NCBI RefSeq assembly: GCF_020379485.1
Contig: NC_063452.1
Coordinates: forward strand, 13,495,065 to 13,559,064
DNA: 64,000 nucleotides
Reading direction: 5' to 3'
DNA from: Brassica napus
Lineage: Eukaryota; Streptophyta; Magnoliopsida; Brassicales; Brassicaceae
Of the stretch, positions 1 through 11,218 are shown one piece after another. The stretch's first letter is position 1, and every line of letters starts with the position of its first letter. Both the position numbers and the translations under genes were made by a program. The notes under the pieces were generated by a model. That model was not told the origin of the DNA. It saw only the letters and a program-made list of their open reading frames with translations, and ran no database searches.

Positions 1-159
1 AACATAGGAAACACACATCGATAAATTTGGATATCTTGCTTGCTTTAGATTATAGGCATAGTAGATTTGGGCTAAAGGGTGCTAAAAAGACCACCAAACG
101 CCAAATATGGTAAATGATGAAAAGTGATTAAACTTAGCGTAGTATCTAAACGTGACGGT

Positions 160-1520
160 TTATATTTGACTGAAAACACTCGTCTCCGAATTATGTCCCA
201 TTTGTGGTGTAAACCCAAGCAAGCTATTGTTGTAACCATCCATATAATGATCATATATCATCGAGGAGAACTGAAACTTAAAGGAGTTTAGGTTGTGAAT
301 ACAGCGATAGAAAACTCACCTGATACTCTTGCCATGACAACCTTCCCAAGTTCCCAGCATCAGAAATATTAATGTATACATCAGACGACTCTAGATCATC
401 CCTCCGGCTTCTGGCACAATCTAGATGTGCATGACATCTTGCATACCTTATTATTCCTCTGCATATGAACCAACATAAAAGATGAATGTAAGAAATATAT
501 ATACATATATATATAGTGTGTGTGTGTGTGTGTGTGTGTTTGTGTATTTATACAGAGAAAGTATGAAAGATAACATGCAGCAATCAACAATACCTGAAGA
601 CATCCGGTCTTTGACCATATTCAACATGCTGGCCAGAGTTTGAATCTTTCCATCTTGATGCTGAAATAAATGATTATATATTTTAATAAGAGCATCTCCA
701 ATGTAAAACTCCATTTTTTTCTTCAAAATGGAGTAAAATTGCTCCAACCCTACTCTATTTCCCACTCCATTATGAAGTGATGAACAAACAAAAAATAAAC
801 TACTCATGGAGTAAATTTCATTATGGAGTGGCCGAGTGGGATATGGAGTTGGGTTGGAGCATTCCTTACTTCATATCCACTTTTACTCCATTTTAGAGGA
901 AAAAATGGAGTTGGGGTGGAGATGCCCTAAGAGTACAGATATTTCACAAAACGTGGCAGAGATAAAAGAGAGCAAATAAGTTGAAAAAGACTACACATGA
1001 TAATAATTTTAGAATACTTGCATGAGCAGATATGGTTTGAACAAAAATCATGATCAAATTGCTTACGATTGAGCGAAATCGTTCCAAACATCCTAGAGGC
1101 TATGACCAAGCATGTCTGTGACCTGGAATAATTATAAATCTTTTTTATAAAAAATACCTTAACAATCACAATGTATAACCATGCTCATACTTAAACTTGC
1201 CAGGTGTATGCAACAAAGGTTACTCTGAGATGGTACATACTGGGAGCTCCTAATATGTAAAAAACATGAGCATGCCTTATTGCTTCTTTGTAATTGCCTC
1301 ATGTAGATTACATATTTTGCAACCTTTGATAACATAACAGAGGTGAAATTCTGCACCAGTTCTGTCTACTGCATAGTCAAGAAAGGTATCTCAAGATGCA
1401 AATATGAAACATAATACCTGAGTTTTTTCATACATTTAAAACAAAGAAATCAAAGTAATACATGTGAAAAATTACTACCTTTGCTTAGAGGGAGAGAGGA
1501 GAATATCTTTGGAGTTGCTT
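160..1520 (-). CDS. 3' part of an unrecognised multi-exon gene
   Basis: Six exons on the minus strand join in one reading frame with canonical splice sites and compatible phases: 1520-1479, 1368-1324, 1122-1067, 660-594, 458-320 and 270-160, ending in TAA at 160-162. The encoded C-terminus is about 147 residues. It includes a stretch RCHAHLDCARSRRDDLE in the 458-320 exon and an S/N/G-rich tail ending SETSVFSQI. One frame over five introns argues for a real gene rather than chance. I do not recognise the family and see no catalytic motif, signal peptide or membrane segment. The 5' boundary of the 1520 exon is uncertain because a second AG lies 8 bp upstream; the longer form would begin with a stop in this frame. 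A MITE and a GT microsatellite sit in its introns. Upstream exons should lie between 1520 and 2718. Confidence 0.6.
516..546. repeat. (GT)n microsatellite
   Basis: About 30 bp of GT dinucleotides, preceded by an AT run, in the intron between the 660-594 and 458-320 exons of the minus-strand gene. Confidence 0.9.
690..927. mobile_element. Harbinger-type MITE, 238 bp
   Basis: The ends are GAGCATCTCCA on the left and TGGAGATGCCC on the right, imperfect inverted repeats of each other, flanked by TAA on both sides (687-689 and 928-930). A 3-bp TWA duplication with this GAGCATCTCCA end is the pattern of PIF/Harbinger MITEs, and the same end is seen at 26699-27800 and 29351-29504. Internal sequence repeats the ends (ACTCCATTTT). 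No coding capacity. It sits in an intron of the minus-strand gene. Confidence 0.75.
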
Positions 1521-2718
1521 CTGCATTACTGCATAGACAAACTTCGGGCCTCAGTGTTCACATGGAACCTTCAACAAAGAAGAAACACTATTTTGTAAGA
1601 TAATAATTTTCTATACAAAACATGTAGCTTACAAATGGATATGTGATACAAAGTTCTCATCTGCTCTTTGTTAATATATATATATATATATATTTCATGA
1701 AATATACTCACAAAAGAAAACATAAAAGATAATGTACCTCTGTCTGATTATGTAATAATTTTCTTACTTTTCATTTACATTATATGGCACATAGGCACGA
1801 TCTTCCTTGGCAAGAAAGTTATGTATCCTTCATAAGTATATATTTACAGAAGAGTCTTCCTCTATCTAATATATATCAGCACTAAAACTTACAGTTTCGG
1901 AAGAAGAAATTTCCTTTTTTTTTCTTGGTAAATAAGAAGAAAAAAATTTCACATATGAAAAATAAAAGCTTGTAACGGGAATGGATGCAGAACACTTCAT
2001 TGAACTCATTATTTATGAATTTTAAATCATTTATGACACACTAAAAAGTATATAAAAGAAAAGCAACCCGATGGCACATAAGAATTATATGTCCGTGAGA
2101 CTTGTTAGAGTAATAAATCAGCGTGGTGATTTCAGTAAGAGAAACCAAGTTAGCTTAAAGATGCGACTACCATAGCAATCAAGCTAAACACTTTGAGCTA
2201 CAAACGAAATATTTATGAAAAGAGAGAACATGCATCTCACAGGCCAAGCAATTGAAATTGCAAACAAACCATTACTGCAGAAAGAGGAATATCTTCTCAA
2301 ATGCAACCGGTAAGAGTTTTAAGCCTACCTCTTCCGCTGGCTCTCGCCTACATAAAAGTGGATGGCAACTTTATTTTTGTTAAAGGGATAGTAAAAAGGA
2401 TATAAGAAGTAATGGGAATGCAGCATCAGAATACCTTATTGGAAGCGACGGATCACCTTGGTCGTTCAAAAAAAAAAATAGCGATGGATCACGGCATGAT
2501 ATATGTCCGACCAAGAATCTTTCTCATCGGATCGGAGATGGAGAAGTAGTTCGTGAGAGACGTGAGTAAGATATATAGGGTGAATCTGGTGGAATTAAAT
2601 CGTTAAGTTGCCATTGGAGTGTTATAGTAATGAGGCTTTGATGAATCGAAGTGGTGGAGAAGCCGTTACGCTGGAGAATCAGAACGTCGAAGTTCGGAAT
2701 ACGAAGAGCAAGAGACAT
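1521..2718 (-). other. Probable 5' part of the unrecognised minus-strand gene
   Basis: No long exon is clear here. A 64-codon open frame starts with ATG at 2718 (MSLALRIPNFDV...) and is Ser/Thr/Leu-rich, which could be a first exon. A possible 19-nt microexon lies at 2347-2329 between TGTAG and GTAGGC. The sequence between is AT-rich with a TA microsatellite near 1673-1692. Linking these pieces to the 160-1520 gene is inference; transcript data would settle it. Confidence 0.3.
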
Positions 2719-3356
2719 GTCGTGTTAGTACAAATAAGAAACTTAATAGTTTTGATGGGCTTCCTATGCGGCTCAGATTGATGACAAAATGAATTACATG
2801 GCCTGCTTTAATAAATTACATGGCCTGATTTTGCTGCAAGTTGGATTTGTCCGTGGAATTTAGAAAATGAGATTGTCTGACATGGCAAAACTATAGAACA
2901 TAATTGGTTGAATAAAAAAGCACACGTGGACTGCTTAAGAGTTGAGTATATCCCCTTTTAGTATTGTGATGATGATTTTATTTATTTATATTTGTATTTT
3001 TTGTTTGTAATTTTATGTTTTGCTACTTTATATTAATAAATAAAGATAGTTGTTAAAAGAAAAAAAAAACATAACTGATGGATATGTATACCCATTTGGG
3101 CTAATACTCTCCCAAGCCCATTCTAAAACTACGATTGGGCTTTTATATTAAATCTCGGTACCTGCGGTTTTGAACCGTGAAATCACGTTTGAACTCTTAA
3201 TAACCGGGAAATCAAATTCCAAACCACCAAGCAAACATTTAACTTTAATAACCGAAAATTTGGCAGCCACGCAAAGCTAGGGTCTTCCGCATTTCGTCGT
3301 GTCACTGTTCATTGACATCGGAAACTTCTAAGCCACAGAGCGCCCTGACAAAAAAA
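2719..3356. other. Intergenic, shared 5' region of two divergent genes
   Basis: About 640 bp separate the probable start of the minus-strand gene from the release-factor gene. It contains CACACGTGGA (G-box-like core CACGTG) near 2921-2930 and an A-rich run near 3058-3070. The last 100 bp before the plus-strand gene are likely promoter and leader. No gene is seen. Confidence 0.4.
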
Positions 3357-5074
3357 ATGGCGGCAATCAGGACGATGACGAACTTGATCATACGCGAGTT
3401 TATCCACCACCCTCTCCTCTTCCACTCTTCGTCGAAATCGTGCCACTCTCTTTTCCCATCGCTCCGTCGCACTCCCGGGATCGCTCGGGTTCACTCCAGT
3501 TCCCGATTCGGATCCTTCCGATGCGCGGCGTCGAATTCTGGTGGCGGTGATCGGAAAGTTTCGTCACGGTTGTCTCAGGTGCAACAGATGCTTCATGAGG
3601 CGGAGGAGAGAGCTAGCTCTGCTGGCAACGAGCCTACTCCTCAAATCACTCTACGTAAGTTTCAGTTTGTTCTAATCTCAAAACGATGTCGTTACTCTTT
3701 ATCTGATTGAAACATCTTTGGGTGATATTAAGCTCATTTACGGGGAAAGTTTGTAGATTTAGTGAAACTTTGTATAAACAATGTTATAGGAGCTTTGTTC
3801 TGTAGTGGTTTTGATTGGACATTTACAGACAATGTTATAAGAACTCTGCTATGTAGTGGTTTTGTTGGAACATTTACAGATAATGTTATAAGAACTCTGT
3901 TCTCTAGTCATTTTGATGGAAATATTTACAGAAAATGTTATGATAACTCTATTCTGTAGGTCCTTGTGATGGAGAAATTTAGAATTTTGATTTGTTTACA
4001 TAGTTTCATTTGCTATCTCTTTGGTACTTGCAGAGGATGTTACTATCGACAGTGTCATAGAACTGTGTTCTGTAGTAGTTTTGATCTGTTCGCATAGTTT
4101 TGTTTGTATATGTGTTTAGTACTTGCAGAGTTAGTGAAACTATGTATCGACAATGTTATAGAGCTCTATTTTATAGTGATTTTGATAGAAACATTTTCAT
4201 TTGTATACGTGCAGACCATGTTACGCTTAACTTTGCTAGAAGCGGTGGTCCTGGAGGCCAGAATGTGAACAAAGGTCTGACCTTTATAATGTAGTTTGTG
4301 ACTACTTGGTGTATCAATGCTTGTATATCCTTCACATGTTACCAGCTTTCTTTTTTTATTCAGTGAATACCAAAGTAGATATGCGCTTCAATGTGAAAAA
4401 CGCCTACTGGTTAAGTGAGAGGATCAGGGAGAAAATCTTACAGACGGTTTGTTTTCTACACTGTTATCCCTTGTACAATACTATGAGCAAGATTTTCTAT
4501 CTCTTGTCATGTTCCATTTAGCAAGTAAAGATATTTGTGTACAAGTTGTTTGATGTTTGGAGCTGATCTCAACAGGAGAAGAATCGGATCAACAGGGATG
4601 GAGAGCTTGTGATATCTTCAACCAAAACCAGAACGCAGAAGTCAGTAACCTAATCACCTTCTCTCTTTTGTTCCTTTTTTCAAGCAAACTCTCCCATTGT
4701 CTAACAGTATGTTTTACGCAGAGGCAACATCGATGATGCACTTGCAAAGCTACAGGTAAACTTTCTAATTGAATGTCACAATCTTTGATTCTGTATGATG
4801 CTGAGGTGTTTTGGTTTAAACTTCAACAGGCGATTATTGATGCGGCTTCGTATGTTCCACCTCCACCATCAGAAGAACAGAAGAAGAAAATCGTAAAGAT
4901 GTAAGAACCAATCCACCTCCATGAATCCATCTCTATTCCTTCACATCCTCAACGCTTACCAGGTCTTTTCTTACCATTTTCAGGGCTGCAAAAGCTGATG
5001 AGAAACGGCTTAAAAGCAAAAAAGTTCTTTCGGACAAGAAAGCAGCCAGAAGAGACCGCAGTAGTTGGGATTGA
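3357..5074 (+). CDS. Organellar ArfB/ICT1-type peptide-release factor
   Basis: Seven exons: 3357-3654, 4215-4274, 4364-4446, 4576-4640, 4722-4755, 4830-4900 and 4984-5074, total 702 nt, in phase, 233 residues. The GGQ motif that triggers peptidyl-tRNA hydrolysis is intact at about residues 113-115 (SGGPGGQNVNK). There is no codon-recognition domain, and the C-terminus is a lysine/arginine-rich tail ending DRSSWD, as in ArfB/ICT1 proteins that rescue stalled ribosomes. The first ~60 residues are rich in Ser, Arg and hydrophobic residues and almost lack acids, fitting a mitochondrial or plastid transit peptide. I chose the ATG at 3357 for its AAAATGGC context; an in-frame ATG at 3312 would add 15 residues. 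It matches Arabidopsis At1g62850 by position and content. All splice sites look functional. Confidence 0.88.
3778..4200 (+). repeat. 51-bp intronic minisatellite
   Basis: Intron 1 of the release-factor gene holds tandem units with the core ATGTTATAAGAACTCTGTTC and TAGTGGTTTTGATGGAACAT. Core starts at 3781, 3832, 3883 and 3935 give a 51-52 bp period. Two more diverged copies begin near 4050 and 4150, the last running up to the exon-2 acceptor. The array makes up most of the intron. Confidence 0.85.
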
Positions 5075-5606
5075 ACTTAAACCGATACAATGGAGTTCAC
5101 GTTGAGTCCAAAGCTTTAACTTAGATGAGCATGTCATTTTCTTGGCGTTAACTGTTACGCAACAATAACAAAAAAAATATCATTCAACACTTGATTCTAT
5201 AGTTGATATATATTTTTACTGTCTAATGAAATGTCTTCTCCTGATCTTGCGTTTGTGTGTTGAATCAAGGGAAATAGCTACACAAAAAACCCAAATTAGC
5301 TAACTAACCAAAATCCCATTCTTTCTTTTCCATCCTCTTCCTATCTCTCTACTCTCACCCTATAAATCTAATTTTAGTTTTTTTTTGGCTATTTCACAAA
5401 TTCTCCCTTGAATCAATACGTTTAAACTTTAAACAAACGCTTATTGCAATGGTTTTTGCCCATGTTTTCAGTAGCGTTCCATTATTGGGCCAGGCCCATA
5501 TATAATGGAGCTTTGAGTTTAGCAAACGCCGTCGTCGTCGTCTTCTCTCTCACTCACTCAAAACCACAAACGCTACACAGATACACAGATCGTAAGCTTC
5601 ACTGCA
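5075..5606 (+). promoter_or_regulatory. Intergenic region and LDL1 promoter/leader
   Basis: This holds the 3' UTR of the release factor and the promoter of LDL1. CT-rich leader sequence (TCTCTCTCACTCACTC) lies at about 5545-5560, just upstream of the LDL1 start. TATATAATGGAG near 5497-5508 is a weak TATA candidate. No other gene is seen. Confidence 0.4.
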
Positions 5607-7712
5607 ATGGAGGAAAACCAAGAGATCCGACCCGAAAGCCCGGAAAAACCGAAGATGGCCACGGATAATTTGACCAACGCCCAAGCCTCTCCAATGAAGG
5701 AAGCCGCCACGCCCTCCAACACCGAATTAAACAGCGGCAAAATCGACAAGGACGTCGCCGCGGCGGATCTAAACCCTACACCCGCCGAGAAGTTGCAGCC
5801 GAGCGAATCCGACGAGGAGGTGGATCTCCCAAGCATCTCAGAATCCCTCGGGGAAGAAGAATCGTCCGATCTCGTAACAGAGCCACAATCCCAAAACCCT
5901 AATCCACTAGAGCCGGGACCCAGGGCAAGAAAACGACGCCGTAGGAAACGTTTCTTCACGGAGATAAACGCGAACCCAGCTTTCCCTCGTAACCGCCGCA
6001 ACAGCGTCGGAAAAGAGCTCGATTCCGAAGCCATAACCGCAATGTCGGTAGGGTTCCCCGTAAACTCGCTCACAGAGGAAGAGATCGAAGCAAACGTGGT
6101 TTCAATCATCGGAGGTAAAGAGCAGGCGAACTACATCGTCGTGAGGAACCACATCATCGCCTTGTGGAGGTCCAACGTCTCGAATTGGCTTACGAGAGAT
6201 CACGCTCTTGAGTCTATACGATTGGAGCATAAAACGTTGGTCGATACGGCTTACAAGTTCCTCCTTGAGCACGGTTACATCAATTTCGGTTTAGCTCCGG
6301 TTATCAAAGAGGCGAAATTGAGGTCCTTTGACGGTTTAGAGCCGCCTAATGTGGTGGTTGTGGGTGCCGGTTTAGCCGGTTTGGTGGCTGCTAGGCAGTT
6401 GTTGTCGATGGGGTTTAGGGTTTTGGTTTTGGAAGGGAGAGATAGACCGGGCGGGCGGGTTAAGACCCGGAAGATGAAAGGTGGGGATGGTGTTGAAGCA
6501 ATGGCTGATGTTGGTGGGAGTGTGTTGACTGGGATCAATGGTAACCCTCTTGGTGTGTTGGCGAGGCAGCTCGGTTTGCCTCTCCATAAGGTTAGAGATA
6601 TCTGCCCATTGTATCTACCTAGTGGTGACCTTGTTGACGTTGGTGTTGACTCCAAGATAGAGGCTTCGTTTAATAAGTTGCTGGATAGGGTTTGTAAGCT
6701 TAGGCAGTCGATGATAGAGGAGATCAAGTCAGTAGATGTGCCGTTAGGTGAAGCGCTCGAGACTTTTCGTTTGGTTTACGGTGTTGCTGAGGATCAGGAG
6801 GAGAGGATGCTCTTTGATTGGCATTTAGCGAATTTGGAGTATGCGAATGCGACCTTGTTAGGGAACTTGTCGATGGCGTATTGGGATCAGGATGATCCGT
6901 ACGAGATGGGAGGTGATCATTGCTTCATCCCCGGTGGGAACGAGACGTTTGTGCACGCTTTGGCTGAGAATCTGCCTGTTTTTTATGGGAACGTTGTGGA
7001 GAGCATTAGGTACGGAAGCGACGGGGTTGTGGTTTACGCGGGGGATAAGGAGTTCTCCTGCGACATGGCTCTCTGCACTGTTCCGTTGGGTGTTCTGAAG
7101 AAAGGCGGCATTGGGTTTGTTCCTGAGCTTCCTGAGAAGAAGAAAGAAGCGATTCAGAGGCTCGGGTACGGACTGCTGAACAAAGTGGCGATGTTGTTTC
7201 CTTATAACTTCTGGGGGGAAGAGATTGATACGTTTGGGAGATTAACCGAAGATTCGAGCACGAGAGGAGAGTTCTTCTTGTTCTACAGCTACTCTTCTGT
7301 CTCCGGTGGTCCGTTACTTGTAGCGCTTGTAGCTGGAGACGCCGCGGAAAGGTTTGAGACGATGTCGCCTACTGATTCCGTTAAAAGGGTGTTGCAGATA
7401 CTACGCGGGATTTATCACCCGAAAGGGATCGTTGTTCCTGATCCGGTTCAAGCGCTCTGTTCCAGATGGGGACAAGACAAGTTTTCGTACGGTTCTTACT
7501 CGTATGTTGCGGTGGGATCTTCCGGAGATGATTATGATATTTTAGCTGAGAGTGTTGGAGATGGAAGAGTGTTCTTTGCTGGTGAAGCGACGAACAAACA
7601 GTATCCGGCTACAATGCACGGAGCCTTCTTAAGTGGAATGAGAGAAGCGGCAAATATACTTAGAGTTGCTAGAAGAAGGGCATCAGAATCGGCTTCAAAC
7701 CTTGCTAAGTGA
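5607..7712 (+). CDS. LDL1: LSD1-type histone H3K4 demethylase, LDL1-like, short C-terminus
   Basis: A single exon of 701 codons. Residues 1-145 are acidic and low complexity with a basic nuclear-localisation cluster RARKRRRRKR near 105-115. A SWIRM domain follows at about 146-235. The flavin amine-oxidase domain starts with the FAD-binding GAGLAG at 253-258. The lysine equivalent to the catalytic one of human LSD1 is present (LNKVAM, Lys526), as is the C-terminal FAD motif FFAGEAT near 656. In plants LDL1 removes H3K4 methylation at loci such as FLC. Position and sequence match Arabidopsis At1g62830. The protein stops soon after the oxidase domain (RRRASESASNLAK), whereas Arabidopsis LDL1, as I recall, is about 844 residues with an acidic tail. 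No trace of the tail is readable downstream. The catalytic parts look complete. Confidence 0.93.
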   Translation: MEENQEIRPESPEKPKMATDNLTNAQASPMKEAATPSNTELNSGKIDKDVAAADLNPTPAEKLQPSESDEEVDLPSISESLGEEESSDLVTEPQSQNPNPLEPGPRARKRRRRKRFFTEINANPAFPRNRRNSVGKELDSEAITAMSVGFPVNSLTEEEIEANVVSIIGGKEQANYIVVRNHIIALWRSNVSNWLTRDHALESIRLEHKTLVDTAYKFLLEHGYINFGLAPVIKEAKLRSFDGLEPPNVVVVGAGLAGLVAARQLLSMGFRVLVLEGRDRPGGRVKTRKMKGGDGVEAMADVGGSVLTGINGNPLGVLARQLGLPLHKVRDICPLYLPSGDLVDVGVDSKIEASFNKLLDRVCKLRQSMIEEIKSVDVPLGEALETFRLVYGVAEDQEERMLFDWHLANLEYANATLLGNLSMAYWDQDDPYEMGGDHCFIPGGNETFVHALAENLPVFYGNVVESIRYGSDGVVVYAGDKEFSCDMALCTVPLGVLKKGGIGFVPELPEKKKEAIQRLGYGLLNKVAMLFPYNFWGEEIDTFGRLTEDSSTRGEFFLFYSYSSVSGGPLLVALVAGDAAERFETMSPTDSVKRVLQILRGIYHPKGIVVPDPVQALCSRWGQDKFSYGSYSYVAVGSSGDDYDILAESVGDGRVFFAGEATNKQYPATMHGAFLSGMREAANILRVARRRASESASNLAK

Positions 7713-9142
7713 GATCTAGTCGTTAGATTCATTTTTCATATCGAATCCTGGAAGTGTCATAGATGTTCTTTGGTGCTTGAACTTGCCTTCGTCTTCTGTA
7801 TCAAGTTAGTGCTCTTCGAGTTTGACTTTGGCTTGTTCGACACAACATTATCGTCCAAGTTCATTAACTATGATTGTTGTGTTGGGGAACTTGGGATCTT
7901 GAAATGATATCATAGATGTTGTGTTTGATCTTCAGCTATGATTTGTAACAGTATCCTTGGATTTTCGTCTAATCATGTGTTGTTGGGTTTCCATGTTAGT
8001 CACAGAGAAAGGGTTATAAATCTGATTTGCAAGTCATTGAAACGCAGATCACGATGAAGAAAGTGTCTCTTTTCATCCCTTTTTTGTCTTCATGTTCTGC
8101 ATCAAATCATTTCTCTTTGAGATTGGTTTTGGCTTAGACACATTATCGTCTTGTTCATTTCTTACTCTGGTGGAATGCTGGAATTTATGAGCGTGTGTGG
8201 CTATGATTGTTGAGTCGGGAACTTGTGATCTTGAAACGGTCTTAGGGAGTGTATTCAACCAAGAGTTTTAAGTGATTTATATTAAAATGATAAATTCACT
8301 TATTCAAACATTGATTTTAAAAAACACTTTAAAATCTAATGTTATTGAACTTGTCATTTCGTAAAACATTCTGAAATTCACTGTTATTGAACAAAATTTA
8401 AGTTGGAGATTTTAGAGTATTTTAATTGTTTCTAGAGTGTTTGAGGGGAGTTCTTTAGTTATAAAAATAAAAATCCAAATCTCACTGTTTTATATGAGAT
8501 TCTAGAGTGTTTTAACAAAAATAATACCAAATTCTCTAATTCTCCTGCAATCATCTACAAACTCATTAAAAATCAAATTACTTCGAATTTCAGATTCAAT
8601 ACAGCCCCCTTAGAGATCTTGGCGTTTGATATTCAGTTTTGTTTGCTTGATATCCTTGTAATGATTATGAACTATTGGTTTTCCTTGCTAAGTCTAAGTT
8701 CATGGTAGAGTAAGGATTATAGACTTGATGTGCAGATCAATGAAACACTGATCAACAGGAAAAACGTTTCTCTCTTTTCATCTTGTTGTGTTTCTTCTTC
8801 ATAAGCAACAAGTGTCAATGTGTGGACATTGTGTTGCAATGACTTTTGATTCGGATCGACCTCGTTCGATTGAATATTTTTATCATGTCAGTAGATTATC
8901 CAGTTTTTTGTTGCTTGGTTAATGAAAACAGTGAGGGAAATAATCTGGTTATGTTAGCTTTTGTTCCGCATTACAAAGTACAAACCATCAGAAGTCCCAG
9001 AGCGAATGGGATGATCTCTAGGTGTATTGTATACGTGGTTTGGTATCAACTATCAAGAGAGAGAGAGAGAAGAGACCAAGTCGTTGAGCTAATATAATAT
9101 GATCCATCGTAAATTGTTAAATCTGCTTCATGTATGTATGTA
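7713..9142 (+). repeat. LDL1 3' flank with degenerate tandem duplications
   Basis: Segments of the 3' flank recur. GGGAACTTGGGATCTTGAAA (7884-7903) reappears as GGGAACTTGTGATCTTGAAA (8217-8236). The stretch ending in GTCTCTTTTCAT (8063-8074) recurs as GTTTCTCTCTTTTCAT near 8765-8780, preceded each time by AATGAAAC/ATTGAAAC and a GATCA stretch. Copies are diverged, and the later one is split by a MITE. No gene is supported; short open frames here lack family features. A GA microsatellite lies near 9056-9071. Confidence 0.55.
8245..8609. mobile_element. Harbinger-type MITE, 365 bp
   Basis: The left end GGGAGTGTATTCAACC and the right end GATTCAATACAGCCCCC are imperfect inverted repeats, flanked by TTA on both sides (8242-8244 and 8610-8612). 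The body is AT-rich with TTTAAAATC and ATTTTAGAGT repeats and has no coding capacity. It interrupts the duplicated LDL1 3' flank. Confidence 0.75.
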
Positions 9143-9289
9143 TCTAACCTATACTAAAAGGAGAATAAGCTCATCAGCTAGGCTATCCACCTAGGATTAA
9201 TAAAATAAACCAATAAGAAATTTTTAAATCGCCATGTCAAACATTTATTTTTATCTGAACTGAGTTTTAGTTTGGGCTAACTTTACACT

Positions 9290-9975
9290 TTTATTCGGAA
9301 TAAAAAGAGCTCATTTTTCTATCTTCCTCTCCGTCTCTCGACATTCCTAGATCCAGATTTTGTTTCTCCTTTTCTTTTCTCATTCTCTTCCTTTCCTTCA
9401 TCGTTGATAGTACTTTCTGATTTGTGTTGAGAGTAAGCAACGCGGCAAGAGATGTGGAGGTGAAGTGTGCCATGGAAGACGACGGTGGCTTAAGGTCGTT
9501 GAGGTGTAGCCGAGCACAGCGACGTCGGATCTGAAGATAGTGGACCATAGCCATCTATCCCACCGACCACCGGCGGAGGAGGATAAGTATTCTTCGTGTT
9601 CGAGGTAACGATACCTACAAGACTCTGCCTTTATACAGATCTTATCTAAGCACAAATATACGTAGTTCATGGCTGCTTGAACTTTTATACAGATCTTAGT
9701 TTGACTTTTTTGTGTTCTAAGAAGTTTCAGTTACCTTGAGCCACTCTTGATCATTCAATGGTGATATTTAATCTCTTCTTCATTGTTTTGTTCACAGTTT
9801 CGTTCCACCAAATATCAAAAACCTACTCTGAAAAAGCTATATGGCCATCTGTCCTCACACTGGAAATCTCCCGTCGCCGTGTATTTCAACGACGTATCAC
9901 CAGGACCAGCCAAATGAGAGCTACGAAATCCGTTAATTCATTGCAAACCAAACTATCCCCGTAGTAGCTGTTATA
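9290..9975. other. Anonymous CT-rich and mixed sequence
   Basis: It has the texture of former genic DNA (a CT-rich run at 9310-9400, then GC-balanced sequence to about 9600) and several short open frames on both strands. None shows a recognisable domain or a splice-linked frame, so I call no gene. Confidence 0.3.
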
Positions 9976-10230
9976 TCCATTATGGAGACTTGATTTGGGT
10001 CAGTTCTGTTTTAAATCTTTATCCATGTTCATCGGTTTAGTTCTATGAATTATATATAAATCAATCAGTGAGGCAAGCTTTAAACTTTTGAAATGGTGCT
10101 TTTTTACATGCAGTGTACTCAATGTCTAGCTGAAAATTGTCATTAATCCAATCACTTGGATTGGTTTCGCAGGAGAACAATATAACAAAGCATCATGAAC
10201 TTGCCATTGCGCGAAGCGCAGTAAGGTACA

Positions 10231-10605
10231 CATCTGCATAGAGATATAAAATCTGATGAATTTCCCATGGGCCTAGGCAGGATATCGAACAAAGTATGTT
10301 TCTGACATTTCTCTTATTTTTATGAACTTTAAGGGGATGGTATGTATCATTGACAAGTCTCTGTTACCAGGTTTATGTAATTGACTTGGGACTTGCCAAA
10401 CGATATTGTGATGCCAACACCAACCGCCACATCCCTTGCAAGTATTTGTTACTACCTTGTGATCCATTTGTAGTTGCTAAACTATCTATCTGTTTTAGTG
10501 TCTAGGTCATATTATATAACTTATTGCCTTTATTATAACAAGGATAGCAAAAACTTTACAGGCACGATATGCAAGCTGCAATACACATATTGGATATGGT
10601 AAGAT
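10231..10605 (+). pseudogene. Casein kinase 1 fragment
   Basis: Three exon pieces encode the centre of a CK1-family Ser/Thr kinase. 10231-10293 gives HLHRDIKSDEFPMGLGRISNK, the catalytic loop HRD, with family Asn changed (usual DIKPDNFLMG). After a GT..AG intron (10294-10370), 10371-10441 gives [14 protein letters not shown], the DFG loop altered to DLG, and TNRHIP. A third piece at about 10549-10603 resembles the family's KNLTGTARYAS region but a small deletion shifts the frame. The N- and C-terminal parts of a kinase are absent. It is a dead fragment with intron, so it came from DNA, not a retrocopy, consistent with Helitron capture. Confidence 0.75.
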
Positions 10606-10769
10606 ATTTTCACCGTATGTAAACAGTATACTGGATCATCTGCGAATCTACCCTCATGTACTTTTTGTTTCTATTTGACATGACAAAACATTTCGATGAT
10701 TTTAGCCCATAAACATTGTCAGTAAATGACTTGATTAACTCTGATAAATTATTACGTGCTTATGTTCAG

Positions 10770-11218
10770 CAACTTGAGTCATGTAGTATCACGCTGACCC
10801 ACTAGAACAAGAGATTCAACAGGCCAGATCCCAAGTAAAAAGTTTACCTGTCTTTTCGTAAAAGTATGTACATATAGTTTATCTTTTTCACCAAATGTGT
10901 AAAAGTAACTATTTTGATTACTGATGGTTATATATTTAGGGCGTATACATTGGAGGGTCTCTTATAGGAGGAGATAACCAGCAAGGTGGACTACCCATTT
11001 GCCCCGACAACATCAGCTTTGGTACGTAACAGATTAATACATTTGTTTTGTGTGTGGGCGTTCTCATATTTTGAGACTGCGTAAATGTTTGAGTTCCAAG
11101 CTTACTGCGCTTCACTTATGACAACACAGCTGTCGAATACCTGGCCGAGAACAAGCTTAGGATGTTTGTTGATATGCAAGGCAACTTCAGAGCCATAACG
11201 TTTACCCGAATAAGATGA
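10770..11218 (+). pseudogene. TGA-type bZIP transcription factor fragment
   Basis: Exon 10770-10834 (with AYVQ-like sequence just upstream) matches the leucine-zipper start of TGA/D-group bZIP factors: QLESCSITLT, then LEQEIQQARSQ after a one-base deletion at the CCCACTAG position. Exon 10940-11021 continues GVYIGGSLIGGDNQQGG, where family members have QGVFIS followed by a Ser/Gly-rich stretch. Exon 11130-11218 gives AVEYLAENKLR and ends in TGA. The basic DNA-binding region and the DOG1-like domain are missing. Splice sites are canonical. The frameshift and missing domains make it a pseudogene. Confidence 0.65.
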
